Below, piece after piece: positions 13,690 to 24,666 of a DNA stretch of 64,000 nt. The position numbers and the translations under genes are program-made. Source of the stretch: Colletotrichum lupini (lineage: Eukaryota; Ascomycota; Sordariomycetes; Glomerellales; Glomerellaceae); the NCBI RefSeq assembly GCF_023278565.1, contig NC_064679.1, positions 2,232,001 through 2,296,000 of the forward strand, written 5' to 3'. How positions within the stretch are numbered: the first letter of the stretch is position 1; every line of letters starts with the position of its first letter. Below the pieces are notes generated by a model, which saw only the letters and a list, made by a program, of their open reading frames with translations, did not search any database and was not told the origin of the DNA.

Positions 13690-13894
13690 TATTAGTATTC
13701 CTATTATAAAGTAGTTAGTTCGAACCGTAGTTAACGAAGAGATTAATTAAATTATATAAATATCTACGTAATAAGTATAAAAAGGAGGTTCTAGCCGTAG
13801 GTTAGGCTAGCTATAATAATCGTAAATAGGGCCCCTAATTGGCCCCTGCGCAGTCGGCTGTATGCCGCGGTCGAATTGGACTTCTAATCCGACA
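13690..13894 (-). repeat. LTR (5' LTR of the Copia element)
   Basis: The minus strand begins TGTCGGATTAGAAG, the same start as the LTR at 59693. The gene-side half (about 13795-13894) keeps normal base composition, with CpA and TpG still present. The inner half is AT-rich like the element body. Confidence 0.9.
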
Positions 13895-13899
13895 GATTC
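13895..13899. repeat. Target-site duplication GATTC, right copy
   Basis: Five bases directly outside the right LTR, identical to 6472-6476. Confidence 0.85.
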
Positions 13900-15128
13900 C
13901 CTCCTCTGCCGCAGGGAGCATTTGTGTCGCAAAGAAGCCACAAAGCCCAGCTTGGCGATCGATCCACTGCTAGAAGTTAGAACAAAGTCTGTTTAAAGCA
14001 GGGTGCGTGGGAGGAGAGAAGACTTACCTAGAAAACGTTTGATGCACCACTCCACATCAGAGTTGCGTTCCGCCGGTATGGGTGACTGTGTCCATCCACA
14101 AGCAGACCTCCAAGGCCCCAGTCATACTCGCCCGTCACAGGGAAGTGGCCAACTGCCCACTCTGGCTCTTCCATCGCCTTCAACAGGCTGCTCTTAGCCT
14201 GTGATGATAGCTGGGGCTTGAACATTTCGGAAGTCATTGTCGGACTCAGTAGCTTTCCGTCGTCAACCAGCAGCGAATGCAAAACTCTCATGACATCGGG
14301 GGCCGATCCATAAGACCCTTGTCCGCCAAGACAGTCGGTGACTCCATGATTCAACTCCCTTCCGCGATGGAGGATAATCTTCCCTGTGTCCCTGTCCCGG
14401 GTGTTCATTCCCCAAAGTTTTGATCTGACAGACTCAACATTGAACGTGAAACTTGATGCGCCAACCGGGTCCCAGATATTTTCGCGCATATACTGCTCAA
14501 GCGACTTCCCAGACACATTCTCAATCAGCTTCCCCATCCAATCTGAGCTGCAACTGTAGGCCCAGTCTTCTCCCGGCTCATAGTTCAGGGGGTACCCGAA
14601 GCGCTCCTCGACGATAGACCCGCGAGTTGGTTTGAGGCCGTGGAAGGACTGCCAGTCTCGCGTCGCATCGCTGAGGAAGTCGTAGCTGTTGCCGGCGCTG
14701 TGCGTAAGAAGGTGTCGCAGAGTGATGGGCTTCTGGCGCTGTACCTCAATGGGCTTGCCGGAATCCGTGAAGCCGGTCAAGACGGGTTTCTGTGCTAAAG
14801 TCGGAACGTGTTTGGCCACATCCCCGTCGAGTGTTAAAATACCACGTTCTACGAGCTGCAAGGCAGCGATCGTCGTGAAAAGCTTTGTGACGGAGGCAAG
14901 AGTAAGGATATTATCATCTGACAAAGGTGTTGCGCTTTTCAGGTTGTCTCCATACACATGCGAGTATTGAAAGATGCCTGTTCGTGTTTATTAGCATCCC
15001 TTGAGGGTGAGGCCAGCTCTAACCTTAGGGGAAGTCAAATTACCAGACTTGTCTCGAGCATGAAGTATGACGCCGGGGATATCACGATCCCGCACAGCGG
15101 TGTCGATACGCTCTTCGAAAGAACCCAT
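13895..15128 (-). pseudogene. Serine hydrolase (beta-lactamase/LovD-like), truncated by insertion
   Basis: Exon 1 (15044-15128) and exon 2 (14028-14977) join in frame. The protein starts MGSFEERIDTAVRDRDIPG and carries the class-C/transesterase motif S57-V-T-K60, the second-site tyrosine in WAYSCSSD (about Y169), and the late GVTDCLGGQGSYGSAPD and WGLGGLLVDGH segments. The family includes penicillin-binding-protein-like esterases and acyltransferases such as LovD. Exon 2 ends in TAG (14028-14030) directly at a good donor. After the 58-nt intron the frame would continue WIDRQAGLCGFFATQ as far as the transposon edge at 13894. Relatives usually have tryptophan where this TAG stands. The gene is thus damaged twice: a stop codon and a Copia insertion that moved its C-terminus to 6397-6471. 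Confidence 0.85.
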
Positions 15129-15609
15129 ATCTGAGAACTTGAATAACACACTTGTCAACAGGTCTTGACGTGTAAACAAAAGCCTCTTGGTGAGAAACAG
15201 GAAAGACTGAAACCTTAAACGGGCTGAAACAATTGGATGGGACTTGGGGATACATGAGCAACTTTTCATTAGTCATCCGAGGTTAATGCCGATCCCCCGC
15301 AGGTGCATGACAACATCCCGAGGTAACCGATCTCGAGCATGACCCGCCGCAGGATAGCAATAATTCCGCGGAGAAAAAGAAAACACCAAATTTCAGACCC
15401 CGGCCTTAATTTCAAAATATTGAGGCGCCCCTTTCTACTGTGAACAGAATGACTGTTCTGGACTCCCGACATCGAATTTGCTGCTCTCTTCAATTTGACC
15501 TCGCAAGTGCAACCTCTGACGCCAAATTTCGAATATGACATGACAGAAACACCAACATTGTAAAATGCTTCATTGAACAGCTGAAGCTTGAAAGAGTTCT
15601 GAACTGGCT
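15129..15609. other. Intergenic, promoter side of the serine hydrolase
   Basis: Lies between the start of the broken hydrolase and the 3' end of the HET gene, both on the minus strand. Only short open frames without domains are seen. Confidence 0.5.
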
Positions 15610-18345
15610 CTACACAATGACAAAGTCTTGAAAGGGTAGGTAGTCTTCAAGGCCCTCCACAGCATACTCTTCTCCCTTGGCGTCAACTCCGACTTGCTCA
15701 GCCTTCAACCTCCCTTTGAGACTGTCAATCGGCTTCAGAAGCTCGCCATCCATGATACCGTGCACATAGCAATCGCCGATGATCTGGAACTCGTCTGCAC
15801 TGCCTGACTCAATATCATTGAGGATTTTTCGCAAGACGAATGGTGTCCTCAAACCCTCAAGGAGTACCACGTAATCCTCAACCTGGGCATTCCACGGAAC
15901 AGTGCCCATGTAATGATGGTCCAGAGACTTTGTCTTATATACCGCCCTACTGGGATTCTCTTCCAAGATGACCGCATCTTTTGCAATATCTTCTGCATTT
16001 TTGTCATCCCTTGTACCGATCATCGCAAATCGCCGCCCTCGTTGAGCTTCTTGAAAAGGGACAGTGAAGGGGACCATGCGTTTCTGGAGGTCTGCCTCGA
16101 CGTCGACGTCAAAATCAAGCAGCCATTTGAATATCGCCGTCTGGTGCACGCGAATACCTGGCGCGTGCTCGTCATTCTCTTCATTCGGTCCTTGAGCGTA
16201 GAAGCGCCGGAAGGCGTCCACACCTGCGAAGAATTCTTTCGATGTCGATACTAGCTCGGGAGAGTTATTGCCTTCCTTTCCGGTGACAACAAACTTGGCG
16301 TCTTCTGTCCCTGCTTTCTCTTCTTTATCTCTTGGTCCAATTCTTTCGCCCCGCCATGATCGATCCATCGCTAGGGTTCTCACAAGCGCGTCATCAAGAG
16401 CCTCGTCGATATATCGCTCTTTAAGGTCGTCTTGAGTCGCAATAGTCGCAAAGGTGAGGATGAAGTTTCGAGAATCTTCGTCATTGAACGCTGGAATTTC
16501 GAGATCTGGAGCGCTCTCGAAAATGTTGAACATGTGATCAGTCTGACTATGGGTGTAATATTTCCATGATGGCCCCACGAAATTGACTCGATCTAGAATC
16601 ATGCCTCGTAGAGTCAGTCTTGGAGCTTCTCCCGGGGCCGATATTGATATCATGGGAGACGTTTTGGGCATGCAGTGATACAGCTGAGTCGATAAAGTCG
16701 AACGCGACTGTACTGTCCAATCAGGCACCCAGGAAGGAAGGTTTGGGACACCTTGATTGATGCCGGCGTGGTGTAGAAGGTCAATGCCGCGACCAGCTTC
16801 GATCATAAGTCTCGCCACCTCAGTGAAGACTCTGTCTGGCGTATTGTTTGACGATTAGTCGGGAACAATGGACTGAGCGACAGGGTCGTCAGTGAGTCCA
16901 AGAAGTCCATACACTTTGTCTCTCGCATCCGTCGCCAGGTTATTCCTCGTCAGACAAAGCAACTCAAGGAGATTGAGAGGAGAGCCACTTTCCACAGGCT
17001 CATCCTCCACATTCTCAGTATCATCAACTGTTTGAGATGTCTCGAATCCTTGCCTGCGGTCTCGTAGCAACTTGAAGGAGCTTACGGGACTCAAATGCAT
17101 AATCATACTGAAAACTTCAGCATACATGCCGATCCTAAGTGGCCTTGGAAGGCCATGAATTCTCGCAAGGTCCCAGAAATCCGTGATTGCTTCCAGGCTG
17201 ATCGCTGCTGTACCGTAGAGCACGACAACCTTTGGTGCCAGAATGACCTCCTGCAGGATCCATGTGCGGAAGTACCAATCAGTCACCCAGAAACGAACCA
17301 ACTTGTTCCACGTCTCCCGGCCCTCTTCCGTTTCCGTATCTGGGAGACCGACCTTGTCCCATTCTATGTCCGACATGATGCTGTCTCGGCGTTGATCTTC
17401 CCAGATGCGAGTCATGAATGTCATGATACTGATGGCACCTTGGACACTTTCGGTGCTGTAGGCATCATCCACAGGCTCCAGGGTGAAGTCCGATAGCCCA
17501 TATGGTTTCTCAAACTCTGCCGTGACTTCATCTTTGACTGAGTCATCCATGCCGAAGCTCATCATGTCCTGAACTCCCAGACCTCCCATGCGGTCTTCCA
17601 ACGTGGTTTCCTCCCTGTTGTTAACGTCTTCTGGCTTGCGGCGCTCATATTGGTAGTGACCAGGGTGAGCAAGAACCAGCTTTGCACCTTTATAGATATT
17701 TCCCATGAGCAGAACCTGTTGACTTCGTTCTACAATGTTGTCCTGATTGATGCAAATACCATCGGCCCAGAACCACGTGGTGGGGTGCCTGTTGAGGCAA
17801 GTTCGTAGCGCATGGTAAAGATTCTGCGTTACAGAGATCATCTTCCCGTTGCAGTTCACCGCGAGAAATCGCTCGGGGGTTCCCCAAACATACGAGAGAC
17901 AAAAATAAGGGGGAGCATCATCCAGGTAAAAGGTTTCGACCCGCAGTTCGCGTATAATGCCATCCTCGTCAGCGGCACCCAGTCTCAGAAGGCGAATTCG
18001 TCGAAGCTCAGGGTCTAACGGCTCATATTCAAAAGGTATCTCTGTGTCCTCGAACATGACATCCGGTTTATGAGGCTCTGCGCTGGGGTCGTGCATTTGC
18101 TCATCTCCTGGCGCCTGGGTATTGTCCAGTTTTCCGGCGTATGCGTACGTGACGTTCGGATCGTCGCTCACTGCGAAGGGCGATGAACTCAGTGATGCCG
18201 TAGCGGGATCGATTCCGTTTTTGCGGGCTAGGTATAGTCGCAGTGCTTCCGATGACCCAGCCGCTAGCTGGTCAATAGCAATTTGCAGCTCGTAGGCGTC
18301 AGGGTCGTTGTACACATCGTGCGTTGGAGTTTGAGGACGAGACAT
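15610..18345 (-). pseudogene. HET-domain protein with one internal stop codon
   Basis: A single minus-strand frame of 912 codons starts MSRPQTPTHDVYNDPD at 18345 and runs to 15610, interrupted by one TAA at 16855-16857. The HET domain (Pfam HET, heterokaryon incompatibility) shows YFCLSYVWG (about residues 147-155), then FWADGICINQ (about 192-201), a WYFRTWILQEVILA segment and the end motif DKVYGLLGL. The TAA stands right after IVPD, where family members normally have tyrosine (VPDY). Beyond it the frame continues with VFTEVARLMIEAGRGIDLLHHAG, typical of HET proteins, so the downstream half is the same protein. HET proteins act in non-self recognition and cell death. No intron of workable size skips the stop. 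It is either a pseudogene, a short HET protein of 496 residues, or a sequence error. Confidence 0.85.
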
Positions 18346-19633
18346 ATTGGGACGTCGTTTGGTGTCTGTGAACTGAAGTTATACCGATTAGAAACTCTTG
18401 TTGACACGCGTCTCAAGTTTTGTCATGAAGAAATATTGAATTTTCTGGTTTATTGTCGTTGCAACTTGATTCTAGGCAACAGTCCAGCTCAGTTGTGGAG
18501 GCTGAGTCACTTGTAGCGAATGTGGTGTCGACAAATCATCCTCGAGCGCGCTTCGGCAGAGCTTGCCGGAGGGATTGCCTGACATAAGCATAGGTGTAAT
18601 CATTGACCTGAGGGTCTTCGCACCAGCTCATACATGAGAAAGATTGAAGTCATTGTAGGACAAGCCAAAGGCTGAGTGATTTAGCGATGAAATCATTTGA
18701 TGTGGTGAGACACCTCGCGTGTGCCGTTGCCCGGCGTTGCATGAGTCACTTTACCTTGGGGAAGACATGAAATAAAGGGTGTCACTCGACTTACACTGAG
18801 TGACAAGTCAATGACCAATTGGGAATGACGACCTGTCGACAAAGAAGACGTGTCAATCTCTACAGTATTTAGTATTAATTAGAATAGGAAGAGGTCTAAT
18901 AATTGTGGACTCGTTGTTCTAATCAATCAATTGACGAGATTCCGCTTTCTGCCTTGAAAAAAAAAGCATGGGCTGAGGAATTTGCTGTTGATTTCAATGC
19001 GTCCGAGTGCCTCGAAAGAGAACTGATAACACTCAATCCCCTCACTAACCTGTCTATTAACAAGCCTTCGCCGCATGCTTGGCGAAATGGACCTCGGTGC
19101 TGGTCACCAAAGTCCGCTTCTCCCGGATGCGCCTCTAGAGCCAGACAAGTTCACTGCCCGAAGATAGTGAGCATGTATGCGTACACGCAGAGCCTGCGAC
19201 TGAATCATGACCAACGCAAATGAGAAGCAGAAGACCGCGCCCAGCAACCCACCGCGTTGACGACATCACGGGCCAAGACTACAGCTTTTATAGTGCTTGG
19301 CTCTTGGCGGGCCCGAACTTCCCCTCACCTTCACCGTCGACCTTCCCGATCCGACCTTCGGTTCGTGCGTTTGCCCCAACTGACGGCGGCCGATTGGGCG
19401 CCGAAGTCTCGGCGGCCCGGGATGGGCATGCAAACTATCGTGTTTTTTTTTGCTGCTCTGCAGTGGCACTCTGGTTGCGCCGCGTTTGACCGCAACACTA
19501 ACACATGGCAAAACAGGTCTATAGCGGAAATGAATGCTGCGCAAATAAAAAGGAGGTCTCGCCGGCCTGAGTTGGTGGACTTTGTTTCTTGTGGTTTAGC
19601 CTTTGCTGTCTCAAGATCCGACCCACTGCAGCT
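18346..19633. other. Intergenic between HET gene and M28 peptidase
   Basis: Divergent promoter region, about 1.3 kb. A plus-strand open frame at 18903-19223 and overlapping frames at 19220-19640 have no recognisable domain and are contradicted by frames on the other strand. A T-run lies near 19443. Nothing else is supported. Confidence 0.5.
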
Positions 19634-21400
19634 ATGAAGTTCTCCAAGTCGACCGCGACTTTACTGTCGCTGGTCACCAGCACCGCGGCAACGAACACGA
19701 CATGTCGGCCCAAGATTGACTCGGAAAAGCTCCAAGCTGATCTCACCACTGAGAAGTAAGAATCAGCCATCCCCCTCGACAGTCCTGCGGGGTCATTTGG
19801 CGCAATTGGCTGACAAATATTGCGAAACAGCTTGATGGCCAACCTGGAAGCTCTCAACGAAATCGCCTTCGCCAACGGTGGAAACCGCGCCTTCGGTCTC
19901 CCAGGTTATGCCGCATCGGTCGACTACGTGTGGGATCGCATCTCCGCAGTCCCAGCCACGAGGGCATGGAAACAAGACTTTCCTGCCACCTTTGGTCAGG
20001 TCACCTCGATCGACTTCAACATTGATGGCGAGTCGATTTACGTCTTTGGCTTGACATACTCTCCCTCCACGAGCGCAGAAGGTATCACGGCAGAAATTGT
20101 TCTTGGTCCCGATGGCGCCGCCGCCTGCGATGCTGCCAACTACGAGGGTTTGAATGTCCAGGACAAGATCGTGCTCGTGCAGAGATTCAGATGCCCTACT
20201 GGCGGCACTCTTGCTGGAAGAGTCCGCCCCGCTGCTGCCGCTGGCGCCGCTGCTGTCATTGTCTATCACGACATTACCACCAATGCGACGGCTGGATCTC
20301 TTAGTGCCCCCGATCCCGAGGGCTTTGTGCCGGCCGGTTTCATCAATCTCGCGGACGGGTTGAAGATCAAGGAGCGCCTGGATGCTGGCGAAACTGTTGA
20401 GGCACACTTCCAGCAAACTCAAATCGTTGAGGAGCGTATCACCCAGAATGTCTTCGTTGAGACCGAAGAAGGTGACCCACACAATGTTATCATGGTGGGT
20501 ATGAGGCTAAGTAATGTCTAATATTCGAAGCTAACACGTATCATAGCTCGGGGCTCACTTGGACAGTGTTCAAGCCGGACCAGGCATCAACGATGATGGT
20601 ATGTCATCTTCACACGGTGATAACAAGAAGCGCAATTTCTGACATCTTCACAGGCTCTGGTACCAGCTTGCTTCTCGAGCTCTTCCTTGCCATGACGCAG
20701 TACCGAACGAAGAACAAGGTCCGCTTCGCCTGGTGGGGTGCTGAGGAAAATGGCCTCCTCGGATCCAAGTTTTACTGCTCCAACCTGCCCGCGTCCGACG
20801 TCGATGACCTCCTTGTTTACCTGAACTTTGACATGGTGGCCAAGGGCTTCTTTGGTGTGGCCGATACTGACGGAAGCACCCACGGAAGCGCCGGCCCCGC
20901 CGGATCGGATGTTGTCGAGCACATCTACGAGGCGTACTACCAGAGCCAAGGCCTCGAGGTCACACCAGCCGTCTTGACCAACGGAAGTGATTACGCCTCT
21001 TTCTGGCAGATTCTAGGCAAGCCATTTGGCTTTTTGCACACAGGCACCGCTGTCGCTCAGGATCCATGCTATCACCAAGCGTGTGACACTATTGAGAATC
21101 CCGATCCCAACACCATTACTGTCAATGCGAGGGTAAGTTCTCCTGTGTTTTTCCCTTCTCCTCTCTCCGTAAATAGATGCAGAAATTTGGAATAAGGTCG
21201 AATTACTAAGATTACTACAGGCTGCTGCACATATGCTTACGGTTTTGTCCTTGAACGGAACATCACTTATCCCCAAGACCCCGGTCAACGCAACGATGCT
21301 CACCCATCTGCAATCGAGAAGCCTTGAGCCCGATATGATCCAGATCGAAGAGTTGGAAGCTCTGGGGGAGAGGCATCTTGGATGTGGACATGATGTTTGA
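19634..21400 (+). CDS. Secreted M28 aminopeptidase (aminopeptidase Y type)
   Basis: Five exons (19634-19755, 19831-20494, 20547-20598, 20654-21132, 21221-21400) close in frame to 498 residues. It begins with a signal peptide (MKFSKSTATLLSLVTSTAA). A protease-associated domain around residues 110-230 contains GLNVQDKIVLVQR and AAAAGAAAVIVYHD. All metal-site motifs of family M28 are present: GAHLDS (H266), NDDGSG (D278), WGAEENGLLGS (E310/E311), YLNFDM (D339) and CYHQACD (H420). The enzyme should remove N-terminal residues from peptides with a two-zinc centre, in the vacuole or outside the cell; the signal peptide fits either. Length and motif spacing match the family. It is transcribed away from the HET gene. 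Confidence 0.93.
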
Positions 21401-22680
21401 GTCAACCATATTGACCTAGGTACATGTACTTACCTACCTTACAATCAATAGAACCGAGGCTGCAATTTACGTATACATTTGCGACTCGGGTGCCAGCTAG
21501 CCAAATTTTCTTAATTGAAACCTTTGTTGGTACCGAATGGTCGTTAGAATACTCACAAAAGGGCATTCTGACTTCGCAGCAACGGTGAATTTGTCGTAAT
21601 TCAGAGATGACTTATCTGACTGAAATATATGTTTACCATCTGAACGAATGGTCATGTCAGAACAGTTTAGGGTGTGAAGCAGATGTATTGATTAATTCTC
21701 TACTCTGGTATCAGTGAACTTTATGGCTACCTTATGAACGAATCTCCGTTCACAATCCAATATTTCGCGTAAGCCGCCTACCTGTTCTTCTTGACTCAGT
21801 GAGGAAAGCTTCCACATCGACCAAGTGACATCAATGATGTAGTAAGCAGTCCAAAATTCCTCTACTTGTGCAACCTTAACCAATATGTAAGCCGGGCCAT
21901 GATATTGAATGTGACGTCACCGTCAAATCTACGACCTTAATTGTCATGTCTCATTTCACAGGCTTGTCTGTGTCTTGCGTTAAATCGTCTTGAATACCTC
22001 CTTACTCGTACCCTATGCCGAGTGATAAGTCCACAACTATCTCCACGCAGCTAACGCCACTCCGCGGTGGGACTTTTGATGCAGGCCTTATGCACTGCGC
22101 CGAGCGTAATCGTCCCAAATCTGAAATTTGACTCGGGTGTCATACACAAAATGGTGATCATGCACCCGCGCGTGTTTGGCGGACCTCTGATCTAAATATT
22201 GTCCAAGACTCCAACTCGACTTTGTAAAGTGCTGAGTAAACCTAGCCTGTCCAATTATCTACGCAGCTCAAAGAATACGAGCTGCCCCTTATGATTGGCT
22301 CGGTCCTCTGTCGTCCAATGGAAACCTTCCTTGGCACTAAAGTTGACAGGGGGCTCAGAAACCGCAGCGCAGGGCCAAGAGACGGTCATACTTGATGCCG
22401 CCGGGGATTTCCGTCAGCCCTCGCCGGACTTTGCACCTGACATGTAGGCATCCCTTTTCTAGGGTTAAGCATCATTGTGCAAATCCGCTTTCGACCAATT
22501 TCCAGTCAGCTTGCATGACTAGAAGGTCGAGGCAGCTCGTCCGAGAAAACATCGCGTCGGCCGTTGAATGGAAGTTGACCTCTTTGTTCAGCGAACTTCT
22601 CATAAATACGAGGCTCTCGCCGTAATCTTCGATATTGGAACGACACATCGAAGATCAGAGACCAATAGCCTAATTCAATC
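21401..22680. other. Intergenic, upstream region of the Zn2Cys6 regulator
   Basis: About 1.3 kb without a supported gene. It contains the CRE-type palindrome listed separately. Short open frames on both strands have no domains. Confidence 0.5.
21912..21919. promoter_or_regulatory. Perfect CRE-type palindrome TGACGTCA
   Basis: The eight bases match the ATF/CREB bZIP consensus, about 760 bp upstream of the Zn2Cys6 gene and 510 bp downstream of the peptidase. A perfect 8-mer can occur by chance in 64 kb, so function is only suggested. Confidence 0.25.
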
Positions 22681-24666
22681 ATGAACAACCTGTCGTTTAC
22701 CCAAGCCATGCCACAGGGGAATCAAGCTTCAGCTTACATCGAAGGAGCTCGACAGAGCCGCATCCTCCCGCTGCTCCCGCACCCTAGCACTATCCATCCC
22801 ACCAATCAAGACCTGGAAGTCTCAATCAACGGCACTGGCGACGCTTCCCAGCTTAGAAGGAAACGTGCTAGTCGTCCCAAGGTGCGATCAGGCTGCATCA
22901 CCTGCAAGATCCGGCGTGTCAAGTGTGATGAACGCAAGCCCACGTGTTTCCGATGCGAGAAAGCCGATGTGGAATGCGACGGATACACCAAAGAAGACGC
23001 CGATTCCAAGAGGAGCGCCGAGCAACGAAGGTTGGCCGTCGCAGCCCAGGAAGCACAAGCGAGCCGGCAGCTTCTTCCGCGGCCGAACGAGTCGGGTCCG
23101 GTCGCCTCCGGTCAAGAAATAGCGGTGCGGGTACCCTTACCACCGCCGCTTTGCCCCTCGACTTTGCGGGTCAACCAGGAGGATGTTCACTACTACGATC
23201 TCTTCCGACACCGGCTTGTGCGTGACCTTTGGGGGTCTGGCCATTCTGATGCTTGGTCTAGAATCGTCTTACAGGAGAGCTCCCAAGACCCATGCGTTCA
23301 AGAGTCTCTCTTGGCTATCGGTGCTATATCTCAAGCCCAGATGGTTGAGGAGATGTCAAAGGACCAGCTGGATGCCATGCCATCGGCACTTCGCCCTTGG
23401 GGTACCAAGATGGCGCCATCTGGTGGGCTTCTCAACCACCATCATAGGTCGGCTTTACTTCATCATGTCAGAGCGGTTTCGATATACAGACAGCGAATTC
23501 AGGACCCATCCTCGACATCACCACGATCAGTCATAATCATGACTCTATTGCTCGTTGGGTTCGAGTTCATCCAAGGCAACATGAACAATGTCGACACTCT
23601 GACTAGCACCGGGATGCGTCTTCTTGAGAACAAAATCTCGCTTACGCAGCGTCCGCCACGTCGTGCAAATGAAAATGGAGCCACCTCGACGAAAACTTCA
23701 CAGTCCGTGGCTACTCAACTGCGGAGAGGCGTGCGGGACGATGAGATGGAGGATATTGAGCACCTCTTGCCATGCCTCTCCCTCATGAGCGGCTTCACCC
23801 ACTTCTTCAACTCCCACCGCACTGCGATGCCAATGATGAACGGCACTCCGATCCTCGAGCTGCCTGAACCAGGTGTTACAGTAGTTGCCAAGCTCGAAGT
23901 CTTCTGGGGTCAATTCTTTACTCGCGCAGTCGTACACATCATGCGCTGTCTGCACGACCAGCTTCGATACAAGCAGCGCAATATTACACAGGCTGCGTTG
24001 GAGCAAGCTACGTTCCTCTCATATATACGAATGTGGGATTCCGTCCTAGAAGTATACCTCAAAGACCCTTCTCTTGAGGACAACGCAAGACGAGCTCTAC
24101 GAAAGATACAAATCCATCGGCTCTTAATCCACATCGTCATCAGTTGCGGTCTTGACCGGACTGATATGTGCTACGACGCATTTGAGGCCGATTTCAGGGA
24201 CCTCTTGAACAGGATTGTGACGTACATGCGTGACCCAGGACCGATCTCAAAGGTCGGCTTCACCTTCTCAGAAGGCCTCACAACTCCGCTCGCCACCATC
24301 GTCGCCAAGTGTCGCAATCACGAGCTGAGAATGCAAGCTGTCCACCTCCTCAACACCATGGCATGGAGGGAAAGCGCCTGGGATGGGAAAGCGCTCGTCA
24401 TTGGCAAGTCTGGCGTGGTGATGTTGGAGGAAAGAGGGATGGATGCCAATGGGTTCATACCGTCTGGGTCGAGGTGGGTTTGGATGTCAGGTAAGTGGGA
24501 TCTCGAGAAGCGCGAGCTTGTCGCCACGTACTTGAGACTGATGCCGAATGAGGACGGCTCTCCGGTTTATGCTCACTTGGAGCTTGACATGGATAACTTG
24601 CTGGATACGTGTAGCATGGTGGGATGCCGCGGACGTCATGATCCTTTCGAGTGCTATCAAGAGTGA
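22681..24666 (+). CDS. Zn2Cys6 binuclear-cluster transcription factor
   Basis: An intronless 661-residue frame. The DNA-binding cluster is C72-x2-C75-x6-C82-x6-C89-x2-C92-x6-C99 (RSGCITCKIRRVKCDERKPT, then CFRCEKADVEC). It is preceded by a basic KRASRPKVR stretch and followed by an alanine/glutamine/glutamate-rich linker. The rest resembles the fungal-specific regulatory region, with HHRSALLHHVRAVSIYRQRI and TLLLVGFEFIQGN typical of the DUF3468-type half. Such proteins bind CGG-containing sites and control nearby or pathway genes; the target is unknown. The M28 peptidase lies upstream on the same strand, 1.3 kb away. The first ATG is used because the frame is open with no closer in-frame start that keeps the cluster's basic arm. 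Confidence 0.92.
   Translation: MNNLSFTQAMPQGNQASAYIEGARQSRILPLLPHPSTIHPTNQDLEVSINGTGDASQLRRKRASRPKVRSGCITCKIRRVKCDERKPTCFRCEKADVECDGYTKEDADSKRSAEQRRLAVAAQEAQASRQLLPRPNESGPVASGQEIAVRVPLPPPLCPSTLRVNQEDVHYYDLFRHRLVRDLWGSGHSDAWSRIVLQESSQDPCVQESLLAIGAISQAQMVEEMSKDQLDAMPSALRPWGTKMAPSGGLLNHHHRSALLHHVRAVSIYRQRIQDPSSTSPRSVIIMTLLLVGFEFIQGNMNNVDTLTSTGMRLLENKISLTQRPPRRANENGATSTKTSQSVATQLRRGVRDDEMEDIEHLLPCLSLMSGFTHFFNSHRTAMPMMNGTPILELPEPGVTVVAKLEVFWGQFFTRAVVHIMRCLHDQLRYKQRNITQAALEQATFLSYIRMWDSVLEVYLKDPSLEDNARRALRKIQIHRLLIHIVISCGLDRTDMCYDAFEADFRDLLNRIVTYMRDPGPISKVGFTFSEGLTTPLATIVAKCRNHELRMQAVHLLNTMAWRESAWDGKALVIGKSGVVMLEERGMDANGFIPSGSRWVWMSGKWDLEKRELVATYLRLMPNEDGSPVYAHLELDMDNLLDTCSMVGCRGRHDPFECYQE

Larger units (their letters stand above)
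6477..13894 (-). mobile_element. Full-length Ty1/Copia LTR retrotransposon, RIP-destroyed
   Basis: A 7418-bp element bounded by 205-bp LTRs and the 5-bp duplication GATTC. Coding orientation is minus: around 9740-9840 the complement shows remnants of the Copia gag-pre-integrase region (YLKD-DRL, then near 9590-9615 a relative of LTE-LRR), with gag expected toward 13.6 kb and reverse transcriptase/RNase H toward 6.7 kb. No frame survives at useful length. CpA and TpG are nearly absent while TpA is in excess and CpG persists, as RIP produces. The reverse complement of its right part matches the element starting at 59693, so both belong to one family. It is certainly non-autonomous and probably heterochromatic. 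Confidence 0.9.

Noticed and set aside
19793..20482. 229-residue minus-strand frame opposite the M28 peptidase
   Set aside because: Shadow of the peptidase exon 2, whose domains and splice sites are clear on plus.
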